Below, piece after piece: positions 7,536 through 16,519 of a DNA stretch of 64,000 nucleotides (position 1 is the first letter of the stretch; the number at the start of each line of letters is the position of its first letter). The notes under the pieces are model-generated. The model was given only the letters and a program-made list of their open reading frames with translations. It was not told where the DNA came from and searched no databases. The translations under genes were made by a program, and so were the position numbers. This DNA comes from an uncultured Pelagimonas sp. (lineage in GTDB: Bacteria; Pseudomonadota; Alphaproteobacteria; Rhodobacterales; Rhodobacteraceae), in assembly GCA_947499735.1 (NCBI GenBank), contig CANMPP010000001.1:1488001-1552000 (forward strand). Direction: 5' to 3'.

Positions 7536-9680
7536 ATGACTTTGGATGCAGACACTCCGACGCAAATAACGCGCCCCCTTTTGTCTCACTTGTTTTTCGT
7601 GACGCTGCCCGTCATCGCTTTAATCACAACCGTGACGACCATTTTCATTTTATGGGAAACATCCAAGACGAACCGATTGGAAGCACTGGAATCTGAAAAT
7701 CGTCTGGATCACATCTATGCCGGCGTCTTTGAAGATGCGATCAGTGACAATCGCATGGAAGATGCGCGCAGGTTGGCCAAACGGATGATCGCCGATGCAA
7801 AAATCGACTATGTGGGCCTTTCCAGAAACGGAATAGTTCTATTCAGCGAAGGCATGAATCAAGATGTCAGCTTTCTAAGGCATGTTGAACTCTCCCCAGA
7901 TCACCTACTGGACGATGCCCAATGGGTTCTTACAATTTGTTCAGCAGTCGAACCCATTCTAACGGCTGTTGGGATACGTTTCTTTAGAATGGGAATGTTT
8001 GTCATCGGCTCAACCGCTTTGATCATCCTTGTGTTTCACATGGCGATTAAGAGCAACATATTGCGCCCATTGAGTTCATTAATTTCTTCATTCCTTGTCC
8101 TGAAATCAGGGGATTTGCAGCATCGCAAACTCGCCCCGACATATATTCAGGAAATCGACGAGCTGATATTTGGATATGATCGTCTTTTATCTCGCTTAGA
8201 CAAAGACAGAACACTGAACACACGTCTATTCGAGGCCATCGAAGCATTGAGCGGCGTTTTGTTTTTTGATCCCGAAGGCAACATTCTAGCGTCCAATCAC
8301 TATGCTTTAAATGCGCTTGGGAAAACGGATGACGGGCAAGACATCTCTGATATTCTGACATTCCTTGAGCGAATTAAACAAGTCGCACAAGAAAAAGATT
8401 CAGCCTTTCATGATTGGTTCATGGCCGAAGATGGCCCAACTGATTTCGATCTGGAAATAGAGGGAGATCGGTGGTTCCGGTTCACACGGGCCCATCTGGC
8501 CCATGGTGCAACGATCTGTACGCTGCGCGACATTACAGAACGGACCCAGCTGAAAAGACAGGCGGAACAGGATCGGCGCTTTAAAGAAATCGGGCGCGTC
8601 GGCAGTGGCATTGCGCATGACATTAACAACTACCTTCTGGCCATTACTGGATCGGTCGAGCTGGCATTGAAAGAAGTACCCGAGGACGGGGAAGCCGCGC
8701 GCCTGTTACAGTCGACTTTGGAGCAAGGGGACTGTGCAAAACGGACAACCCGGCAGATTTTGGGCTTTTTGCGGGATCAAAGCACCGAACCAGAGGCCTT
8801 TACACCCAAAGTGGCGTCTGAGGACCTTAAACGCTACCTGATCGCCAGAGGCGCGGCACCGGACTGCCTGACGCTACATATTGAAACAACACGCTCTCTG
8901 CATGTCGAACGTGTTATGTTTGATCGCGTGCTGACCAATTTGGTCGAAAACAGCCTACACCAGGCCGGCGATACAACGCCCGAACTGACCCTGAGGTTTG
9001 AAGATCTGGTTCATAGTGGCGGGCAATCTATTCAGGTAACACTGCAAGACAATTGCGGCGGCTTTGCCCCTGAGATCATAGAATTGGCGACCGAAGCCTT
9101 TTTCACCACAAAACCGCAGGGCACAGGAACAGGTCTGGGCCTAACTATGGCCAAGGAATTCGCTTTTGCCTCCGGCGGCGATATTCACATCGCGAACAAA
9201 GACAACGGGGCTCTGGTCCGCTTGACGCTACCCTCCTTTGATGCAGCCACCCACGTGGCCAGCCCAAAAGAACAGCTGAAGGAAAAACTGGAATTTTCCG
9301 GCATGGATATCGTTCTTGTCGAAGATTCAAAGCAAAACCGTCTTCTGATGGAAAAAATGCTTTCTCAAGGGGGAAATCGCGTCACGTCCTTTGAGACACT
9401 GGATGGCATCCGTAATGCCGCGTGGGACAAAGCTTCGCCGCCAGATGCGATCGTATCTGATTTCAATCTGCCTGACGGAAATGGGCGGCAAGCGGTCGAA
9501 TTGATCCGCATGGCGTTTGACATGGATATTCCATGCCTGTTTGTCTCTGGCGACGGAACACAGGCCGCATTGCAGCACCTGGCCAAAAATGAACGCCTCT
9601 TGTTAAAGCCGTTTTCCTTGTCAGAACTGCGTGAACATGTTGCGGGCTTGGTAAAGTACAACGCGCCCAAAGCAGCATGA
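7536..9680 (+). CDS. Orphan hybrid sensor histidine kinase with receiver domain
   Basis: A 714-residue membrane-bound hybrid kinase. Two hydrophobic segments (about residues 16-42 and 150-172) bracket a short periplasmic sensor region, followed by a HAMP-like linker and a PAS-like domain (about 225-335). The dimerisation/phosphoacceptor helix contains GIAHDINNYL with H361. The ATPase domain shows an N box (NLVENSL), a G1 box (DNCGGF) and a G2 box (GTGLGL). A C-terminal receiver domain (about 590-705) has an acidic pocket (VEDS) and phosphoacceptor D642 in SDFNLPDG. The receiver sits after the kinase with no output domain, so phosphate probably passes on to a phosphotransfer protein or regulator elsewhere. 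No response regulator is adjacent, and the ligand is unknown. Confidence 0.9.
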   Translation: MTLDADTPTQITRPLLSHLFFVTLPVIALITTVTTIFILWETSKTNRLEALESENRLDHIYAGVFEDAISDNRMEDARRLAKRMIADAKIDYVGLSRNGIVLFSEGMNQDVSFLRHVELSPDHLLDDAQWVLTICSAVEPILTAVGIRFFRMGMFVIGSTALIILVFHMAIKSNILRPLSSLISSFLVLKSGDLQHRKLAPTYIQEIDELIFGYDRLLSRLDKDRTLNTRLFEAIEALSGVLFFDPEGNILASNHYALNALGKTDDGQDISDILTFLERIKQVAQEKDSAFHDWFMAEDGPTDFDLEIEGDRWFRFTRAHLAHGATICTLRDITERTQLKRQAEQDRRFKEIGRVGSGIAHDINNYLLAITGSVELALKEVPEDGEAARLLQSTLEQGDCAKRTTRQILGFLRDQSTEPEAFTPKVASEDLKRYLIARGAAPDCLTLHIETTRSLHVERVMFDRVLTNLVENSLHQAGDTTPELTLRFEDLVHSGGQSIQVTLQDNCGGFAPEIIELATEAFFTTKPQGTGTGLGLTMAKEFAFASGGDIHIANKDNGALVRLTLPSFDAATHVASPKEQLKEKLEFSGMDIVLVEDSKQNRLLMEKMLSQGGNRVTSFETLDGIRNAAWDKASPPDAIVSDFNLPDGNGRQAVELIRMAFDMDIPCLFVSGDGTQAALQHLAKNERLLLKPFSLSELREHVAGLVKYNAPKAA

Positions 9681-9781
9681 GATCCGTGTCTCAACGGTGA
9701 CTTGGTAGAGCTATAAAAAGAAATCTTAGGTTCAGCGAACCAAGGAGCACTTCGCAAAATGCTGATAAGTCTTTGACTTTA

Positions 9782-9857
<76 letters not shown>

Positions 9858-9959
9858 GCCGTGAGGCTGGTATTTCTCAAATAACGCATGAGGATGCAAG
9901 TGCGAAAAACAACTTTTTCTATCTTTTTGAGATTTTTTTTTCAGCCAAGCCCGATATGA

Positions 9960-10430
9960 CTAAGTTTTATTGGGGTTCACCCGTTCATCAAACAGAACCG
10001 GCCCGCTCCCGCGTGACGCAACTTTGTCCTGCTCGTTGTAAAGTGGACAAGCTTCAAGTGATAAACACCCGCAGCCAATACAAGAATCAAGCTGATCGCG
10101 CAGTTCTTGCAGCACCAAGATTCGCAATTCCAGCTCATCTTTCCAACGCTCCGACGCTTTTTGCCAATCCGCTTTGCGCACCGCGCGTGATGTTGGTAGC
10201 CGATCTAACATCGATTTGATTTCAGATAGCGGGATTCCCAAGGACTGCGCCACACGGATCACGGCGACCCGCCGCAATTCGCGCCGATCATAGCGCCTAT
10301 GATTGGCCGGCGTGCGCCAACTTTCAATCAACCCTAAGTCTTCGTAATAATGCAGCGTGGAAATGGCGACGCCAGAACGCGCTGCCATGTCCCCTACGCT
10401 AAGATCCGTTAGCTTTGGTGCGGTTGCCAT
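9960..10430 (-). CDS. soxR: Redox-sensing transcriptional activator SoxR
   Basis: A 156-residue MerR-family regulator. The N-terminal winged helix-turn-helix (residues 10-75, with the STLHYYEDLGLI signature) is followed by the dimerisation helix. The [2Fe-2S] cluster motif C117-x2-C120-x-C122-x5-C128 (CIGCGC ... ACPL) is the hallmark of SoxR, so this is not a generic MerR protein. SoxR is activated by redox-cycling compounds or superoxide through oxidation of that cluster. ATG 10430 was preferred over an upstream TTG at 10448 because the length then matches E. coli SoxR (154 residues). No soxS or other typical target is adjacent, but a SoxR-box-like dyad sits 20 bases upstream, so autoregulation is likely. 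Confidence 0.95.
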   Translation of the reverse strand: MATAPKLTDLSVGDMAARSGVAISTLHYYEDLGLIESWRTPANHRRYDRRELRRVAVIRVAQSLGIPLSEIKSMLDRLPTSRAVRKADWQKASERWKDELELRILVLQELRDQLDSCIGCGCLSLEACPLYNEQDKVASRGSGPVLFDERVNPNKT

Positions 10431-10449
10431 GCCGAATGCCCCAATCAAA

Positions 10450-10467
10450 CCTCAAGGTCACTTTAGG
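10450..10467 (-). promoter_or_regulatory. SoxR-box-like operator at the soxR promoter
   Basis: The 18-base element CCTCAAG-GTCA-CTTTAGG matches the SoxR-box dyad known from enterobacteria (CCTCAAG, four bases, CTTGAGG) with one mismatch in the arms. It lies 20-37 bases upstream of the soxR start codon, where it would overlap the spacer of the soxR promoter. There is no divergent gene, so it most likely serves soxR itself. Confidence 0.7.
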
Positions 10468-10540
10468 GGAACATGGCATGGGCAGCACCCAACAACAACT
10501 GTCAGTACATTCTGCCAGCTTAGAAAGGGGCCGCGCGATT

Positions 10541-10903
10541 TTATTCGGCGGTTTCCACAGCAGTTTCTTCGCCCTCGCCCTCTGTCGTCACGTCCTCAGA
10601 TTTGGGCGAAAGGCGTAATTTGGCGACGACGATTTTATCACCCGCATCATTGGTGCGAAACTGATTGATTTTAACCTTACCAATCGGGGGGATATTGATG
10701 CCCCTTCCCGCTTCCAACGCTTCATAGATGACATCAAACGCGGCTTCGACGGTTTTCCGTGTCACGCCTTTTTTCAATTCATCCGAGCGGGCGACGATCG
10801 CGTCCACCAATTCTTTCTTTTTCAAATCAGCGCCATTATCTTCAATTTCTGGCGCATCCGCTTCAGATTCTTCAGCGATTGTAACTTGGCTCTTGGTGTT
10901 CAT
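10541..10903 (-). CDS. Atypical HU-family DNA-binding protein with acidic tails
   Basis: A 120-residue HU/IHF-fold protein. The core (about residues 30-100) has the helical opening KKKELVDAIVARS and the beta segment GINIPPIGKVKI, corresponding to the HU dimer body and the start of the DNA-binding arms. The usual arm-tip RNP motif is not evident. Unlike standard 90-residue HU, it carries an acidic N-terminal extension of roughly 30 residues and a Glu/Thr-rich C-terminal tail of about 20 residues. ATG 10903 is used; a GTG at 10915 is an alternative. Its leader (10904-11246) contains a stable hairpin. It presumably shapes the nucleoid, but the tails may weaken or modulate DNA binding. The fold call is good; the role is inferred. 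Confidence 0.85.
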   Translation of the reverse strand: MNTKSQVTIAEESEADAPEIEDNGADLKKKELVDAIVARSDELKKGVTRKTVEAAFDVIYEALEAGRGINIPPIGKVKINQFRTNDAGDKIVVAKLRLSPKSEDVTTEGEGEETAVETAE

Positions 10904-11302
10904 TGTATCATGCACTTTTCATTAAATGATTGAAACGATCGTAGAAAGCAGCAGAAATAAGTGATTAAAACCGGGCATTCTGCCGTGTTTATGCCCGAGA
11001 GCGCGAAATGCGGGATCTATACCAGCTATAAGGTCAATCCCAATTTCATTCGTGATGTTTTTGACCAATTGCGCGCACCTAACGCAAAACCGTTTACCTA
11101 AGTTAATATTAACCGGCTCAACCCATTTCGCAAAGGATTTCTGAGTGCACGCCCTCTGAAAACCCAAGAGCCCCCTCGCCTGCCCAGACAATTCGCCCCA
11201 ACCGCATGAAATGCAACCATACGGTCCGGAAAAACGGGACAGATAACAAAAAACCCACCTCTGATAGAGGCGGGTTTTTCGTTTTACGTGGTGAACGGTC
11301 CG
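10904..11302. other. Intergenic region between hup-like gene and lon
   Basis: 399 bases without a supportable protein gene. It holds the lon terminator (11247-11280) and the leader/promoter region of the HU-like gene. A 7-bp hairpin CGGGCAT-N12-ATGCCCG lies at 10972-10997 and on the minus strand is followed by GTTTTAA. It could be a leader structure or the terminator of a short minus-strand RNA starting somewhere in 11000-11240. Confidence 0.45.
11247..11280 (-). terminator. Rho-independent terminator of lon
   Basis: On the minus strand AACCCGCCTCT and AGAGGTGGGTT form an 11-position stem with one non-Watson-Crick pair around a tiny loop, followed directly by a T run (TTTTTTGTT). It starts about 22 bases after the lon stop codon. 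The symmetric A/T flanks would allow partial action in the other direction too. Confidence 0.85.
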
Positions 11303-13711
11303 TCAGTGCGCGACAGATCCCGCCTGTGCAGATTGTTCTTGCAGCCGCGCCAGTGCTGCCGCCTCTTCTGCTGCGGCATCCCATTCGATGGATTCTGGTT
11401 TTTCAATCAAAGCACGCTCCAACACTTCTGAAACATGTTTGACAGCCACGATTTCTAAACCGTCTTTCACATTGTCTGGCAGTTCAGCGACATCCTTAAG
11501 GTTGTCCTCAGGAATAAGCACGGTTTTGATACCACCGCGCAATGCAGCAAGCAGTTTTTCTTTCAGACCACCAATCGGCATCGCATTACCACGCAAGGAC
11601 ACTTCACCTGTCATGGCGATATCTTTGCGTACAGGAATACCAGTCAGAACGGACACGATTGATGTGACCATCGCCAAACCTGCAGATGGGCCGTCTTTTG
11701 GCGTTGCACCATCGGGCACGTGAACATGGATGTCCATCGTGTCAAATTTTGGCGGTTTCACACCGATTTCTGGTGCGACAGAACGCACATAGCTGCTGGC
11801 CGCTTCAATGGATTCTTTCATCACATCGCCCAGCTTACCCGTGGTTTTCATCCGTCCCTTACCGGGCAGTTTCAACGCCTCGATATGCAACAGATCACCA
11901 CCAACAGACGTATAAGCCAACCCAGTTACAACACCGATCTGATGCTTATCCTCAGCCAAGCCATAGCGATGTTTTTTCACGCCAAGGAAGTCGTCCAGGT
12001 TCTCGGATGTGACCGACACCTTTTTCTCTTCTTTTTTGACGATCTTAGTCACCGCTTTACGGGCCAGTTTCGCAATCTCGCGCTGTAGGTTCCGCACGCC
12101 CGCCTCGCGGGTGTAGTAACGGACCATATCGATCAACGCGTCATCTTCGACCTCGAACTCGCCCTTTTTCAGGCCGTGATCTTTGATCTGACGATCCAAC
12201 AGGTGACGTTTCGCGATTTCCAGCTTTTCATCTTCTGTATAGCCAGATAGCGAAATGATCTCCATCCGATCCAGCAAAGGACCCGGCATGTTGTAGCTGT
12301 TGGATGTGGTCACAAACATCACATCAGAAAGGTCATATTCGACCTCCAAATAGTGATCGACAAAGGTCGAGTTCTGTTCAGGATCCAAAACCTCCAACAT
12401 CGCAGATGCCGGATCACCCCGGAAATCCTGCCCCATCTTGTCGATTTCATCCAACAAGATCAGGGGATTGGTGGTTTTTGCCTTTTTCAGCGCCTGAATG
12501 ATCTTACCGGGCATGGACCCAATATAGGTCCGACGGTGACCGCGAATTTCGCTTTCATCGCGCACGCCGCCCAAAGAGATACGAATGAATTCGCGACCTG
12601 TGGCTTTCGCCATGGATTTACCAAGTGATGTTTTACCAACACCGGGAGGACCAACAAGGCATAGGATCGGGCCCTTCAGCTTGCTAGAGCGCGCCTGAAC
12701 AGCCAAATATTCAACGATGCGCTCTTTGACCTTATCCAGGCTATAGTGATCCGCATCCAAAATTTCCTGCGCACGTCCAAGGTTCTTTTTCACGCGGGAT
12801 TTTTGTCCCCACGGAATGGACAACATCCAATCGAGATAATTGCGTACAACCGTTGCCTCTGCCGACATCGGAGACATATTGCGCAGCTTCTTGATCTCGG
12901 CATCAGCCTTTTCGCGCGCTTCTTTGCTCAGCTTGGTCGCGTCGATCTTTTCTTCCAGCTCGGCAATTTCATTGGCACCGTCTTCGCCATCGCCCAGCTC
13001 TTTCTGAATGGCCTTCATTTGCTCATTCAGGTAATATTCGCGTTGGGTTTTCTCCATTTGGAGCTTAACCCGCGTCTTGATTTTCTTTTCAACCTGCAGC
13101 ACGCCCAGTTCGCCCTGCATCAGGCCGAATACCCGCTCCAGACGTTCGGATACAGAAAGCGTTTCCAACAGTTCTTGCTTTTGATCCAGTTCGATTCCCA
13201 AATGGCCCGCGACCAAATCAGCCAATTTGGCGGGTTCAACGCTTTCGCCGACGGCGGTCATCGCCTCATCCGGGATGTTCTTTTTGACTTTCGCATAGCG
13301 TTCGAATTCTTCTGCCACGGAACCGGTCAGAGCCTGAACTGCGACCTCATCGCCCACAGTTTCGATCAGATATTCGCAGCGCGCTTCGAAGAAATCGTCA
13401 TTGTCGATAAATTCGGTGATTTTCACCCGCTCTTGACCCTCAACCAGCACTTTTACCGTGCCGTCGGGCAATTTCAGCAGTTGCAGCACATTGGCCAAAA
13501 CGCCGGTACGATAGATACCGTCCTGATCTGGTTCATCCTGCGCCGGGTCGACCTGAGCGGACAGAAGAATCTGCTTGTCGTCATTCATCACCTCTTCCAA
13601 CGCGCGGACCGATTTTTCGCGTCCAACGAACAGTGGGACATTCATATGCGGGAACACAACAATGTCGCGCAATGTCAGCACTGGGTAAGATTCGTTGAGA
13701 GATTGTTTCAT
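11303..13711 (-). CDS. lon: ATP-dependent protease Lon
   Basis: An 802-residue LonA protease of normal length. The N-terminal LAN substrate-binding domain starts TLRDIVVFPHMNVPLFVGR and is followed by a coiled-coil region (about residues 190-290). The AAA+ module has Walker A GPPGVGKT (354-361, K360) and Walker B LLLDEIDKM. The protease domain has the Ser-Lys dyad S676 (in DGPSAG) and K719 (in GGLKEK). Lon degrades misfolded proteins and selected regulators in the cytoplasm. The gene appears monocistronic: a heat-shock type promoter lies upstream (13782-13812) and a strong terminator downstream. Nothing is missing. Confidence 0.98.
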   Translation of the reverse strand: MKQSLNESYPVLTLRDIVVFPHMNVPLFVGREKSVRALEEVMNDDKQILLSAQVDPAQDEPDQDGIYRTGVLANVLQLLKLPDGTVKVLVEGQERVKITEFIDNDDFFEARCEYLIETVGDEVAVQALTGSVAEEFERYAKVKKNIPDEAMTAVGESVEPAKLADLVAGHLGIELDQKQELLETLSVSERLERVFGLMQGELGVLQVEKKIKTRVKLQMEKTQREYYLNEQMKAIQKELGDGEDGANEIAELEEKIDATKLSKEAREKADAEIKKLRNMSPMSAEATVVRNYLDWMLSIPWGQKSRVKKNLGRAQEILDADHYSLDKVKERIVEYLAVQARSSKLKGPILCLVGPPGVGKTSLGKSMAKATGREFIRISLGGVRDESEIRGHRRTYIGSMPGKIIQALKKAKTTNPLILLDEIDKMGQDFRGDPASAMLEVLDPEQNSTFVDHYLEVEYDLSDVMFVTTSNSYNMPGPLLDRMEIISLSGYTEDEKLEIAKRHLLDRQIKDHGLKKGEFEVEDDALIDMVRYYTREAGVRNLQREIAKLARKAVTKIVKKEEKKVSVTSENLDDFLGVKKHRYGLAEDKHQIGVVTGLAYTSVGGDLLHIEALKLPGKGRMKTTGKLGDVMKESIEAASSYVRSVAPEIGVKPPKFDTMDIHVHVPDGATPKDGPSAGLAMVTSIVSVLTGIPVRKDIAMTGEVSLRGNAMPIGGLKEKLLAALRGGIKTVLIPEDNLKDVAELPDNVKDGLEIVAVKHVSEVLERALIEKPESIEWDAAAEEAAALARLQEQSAQAGSVAH

Positions 13712-13781
13712 GCTCGTATCCTGTTCTTGGCAAGACGCCCCGCCCCGTTCGCGGCAGCTGGGGTATCTCCTATGGAGAGAG

Positions 13782-13812
13782 TAACATGGGGGGAAACGTG
13801 GCCTGCTTCAAG
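13782..13812 (-). promoter_or_regulatory. Sigma-32 (RpoH) heat-shock promoter of lon
   Basis: On the minus strand CTTGAAG (13812-13806) is followed after 14 bases by CCCCATGTTA (13791-13782). This matches the well-known sigma-32 consensus CTTGAAA, 11-16 bases, CCCCAT-TA at nearly every position. It would start transcription about 65 bases before the lon ATG. lon is a classic RpoH target. Confidence 0.75.
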
Positions 13813-13972
13813 TCGCAATTCACATCGTACTTGCCATGTCCCTAACAGCAAGCATGGCCTGAGGATCGGCGGGATGCAAGGGCTGGCCGATTTTGTGACC
13901 ACCCGCTACCGCAACATATATCATGTTTTGCTTCAAAACCGTCATAGTTTGAAAATCGCAACATATGCAAAG

Positions 13973-15013
13973 TCAGATCGTCGAACGCGCCCAGTTTTGT
14001 GCATCCACAATCGGACGGGATTGCAGCGGCGGCTCAGGGTTTTGACCTGACAACACATAGGGGCTGGCGATAGATTTATCAGCCATTGAGCGCGTTAGGA
14101 AAGCAATCGGTAGCGGTAGATCTTGTCGGCCCGCCGTTTCAACCTGTTGTCCCAATGTTTCCAAACATTCAAATTGTTCTTCAACATTCAAACCATAGGC
14201 ACTGGCATATTTTTCGGGCCCAAAACGCAGAATTTCCGCCCTCTGGAACAAAGAAAAGACGATATCGGTCCGCTCGTCCGCACGACATTTCGGCAAATCC
14301 TGCATTCCATCAAAAATTGTTTGGACCGCGTCATAAGACGCACCCACGGTCTGACGCATATGTGCAAAACGAAACGCAAAACTAATTGCTGTGCCCAAAT
14401 CACAGCTTGGCTGAGACAAGATCCACTTCAGCGATTGCGGCGACAGCATTTCGGCGTGATGTTCAATCAAAATATGCCAGAATGCCGGCGACCGGGTCGT
14501 TTGCAGCCAGAGGTCAAAATTTGGATCATCCAAATCCAATTGATCCGGCAGTTCCAAAAATTCATCCCAGCCATCCCCACATTCCAGCGCGAATTGGAAA
14601 ACCGTGTAGGCCGCGCGCAACCAAATTGGCAACGCGCCTTTGGCAGCGGCAGAGTAACCCAGATCACCTTGTGCTTCTTCTGCTGACAGGCGATCCATAC
14701 GCAACAGGCTGATCTGATCCTTTTGCGCCGTGGCGACAGAAGACGCACCAATTTCACCCTCAGACAGCGCCAAAAGCAACAACGCACAGCCGTTCCGCTC
14801 TCTAAGCGACAATATGCCGAATTCGGGCGCGGCCAAGGTTGGATCCTCTTGGTCCAGGCGCTGAAATTGGCGAACAGCCAAAGGCAGAACAAAAGACACG
14901 CGGGCCAAAAGGGGCAAATCAGCCAAAGATTCGTTGCCGAGACTGCGGGTCTCGCGCTGTTCTAGCTGGTTCAGCCCTTGGGTATACATCTGCTCAAGAT
15001 TATGTGCGATCAT
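13973..15013 (-). CDS. Hypothetical alpha-helical protein
   Basis: A 346-residue protein with no signal peptide, no transmembrane segment and a largely helical, leucine- and acid-rich composition. A segment near residue 190 (KWILSQPSCDLGTA) loosely resembles the conserved core of DUF4274-type proteins, where a tryptophan and a CD-GTA run recur, but the match is too short to assign the family. I do not otherwise recognise it. It is transcribed on the same strand as lon and tgt but separated from each by about 260-280 bases. The ATG at 15013 follows GGCGGGATTGAT, an acceptable ribosome-binding site. Codon use looks native. Confidence 0.7.
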   Translation of the reverse strand: MIAHNLEQMYTQGLNQLEQRETRSLGNESLADLPLLARVSFVLPLAVRQFQRLDQEDPTLAAPEFGILSLRERNGCALLLLALSEGEIGASSVATAQKDQISLLRMDRLSAEEAQGDLGYSAAAKGALPIWLRAAYTVFQFALECGDGWDEFLELPDQLDLDDPNFDLWLQTTRSPAFWHILIEHHAEMLSPQSLKWILSQPSCDLGTAISFAFRFAHMRQTVGASYDAVQTIFDGMQDLPKCRADERTDIVFSLFQRAEILRFGPEKYASAYGLNVEEQFECLETLGQQVETAGRQDLPLPIAFLTRSMADKSIASPYVLSGQNPEPPLQSRPIVDAQNWARSTI

Positions 15014-15229
15014 ATCAATCCCGCCTTATTTTCTTATTCAAACCGGGTGCCGAAACATTGGGGACTGCAATCTGTCATCTAAGGAAAATTTTTCTAGCCA
15101 ATAACAGATCAAAATGTTCGCTTCGCACAATTCAGGTATTCATAATTCATTAAGGCACAGAGTTTTTGTCAAATCAATTAAGGATTTAAATACCATTGGC
15201 CTACACAACCCAGAAGAAATTCAATCGCC

Positions 15230-15263
15230 AAAAGAATGGGCCGCCCACCTATGTGAACGGCCC
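15230..15263 (-). terminator. Probable terminator of tgt
   Basis: On the minus strand GGGCCG and CGGCCC pair around a 14-base loop, followed by ATTCTTTT. It begins 35 bases beyond the tgt stop codon. The loop is large and the T tract imperfect, so confidence is moderate. Confidence 0.5.
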
Positions 15264-15297
15264 TAAGACTTGAATTGAACATGTCGCCAACGACAGA

Positions 15298-16437
<1,140 letters not shown>

Positions 16438-16519
16438 CTATTGCGCGCCGCTTGCCAAGTCTGTTGCGCAACCGCGATGTTCACGTCATGATGCATTATA
16501 CCCCGCCTAAAGGGCCAAA

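Noticed and set aside
10922-11191. An 89-codon reading between the HU-like gene and lon
   Set aside because: No ribosome-binding site, no domain, and it runs across leader and hairpin sequence.
12746-14050. A 434-codon open reading on the plus strand
   Set aside because: It is antisense to lon, with the aromatic- and His-rich composition typical of shadow frames; lon is unambiguous.
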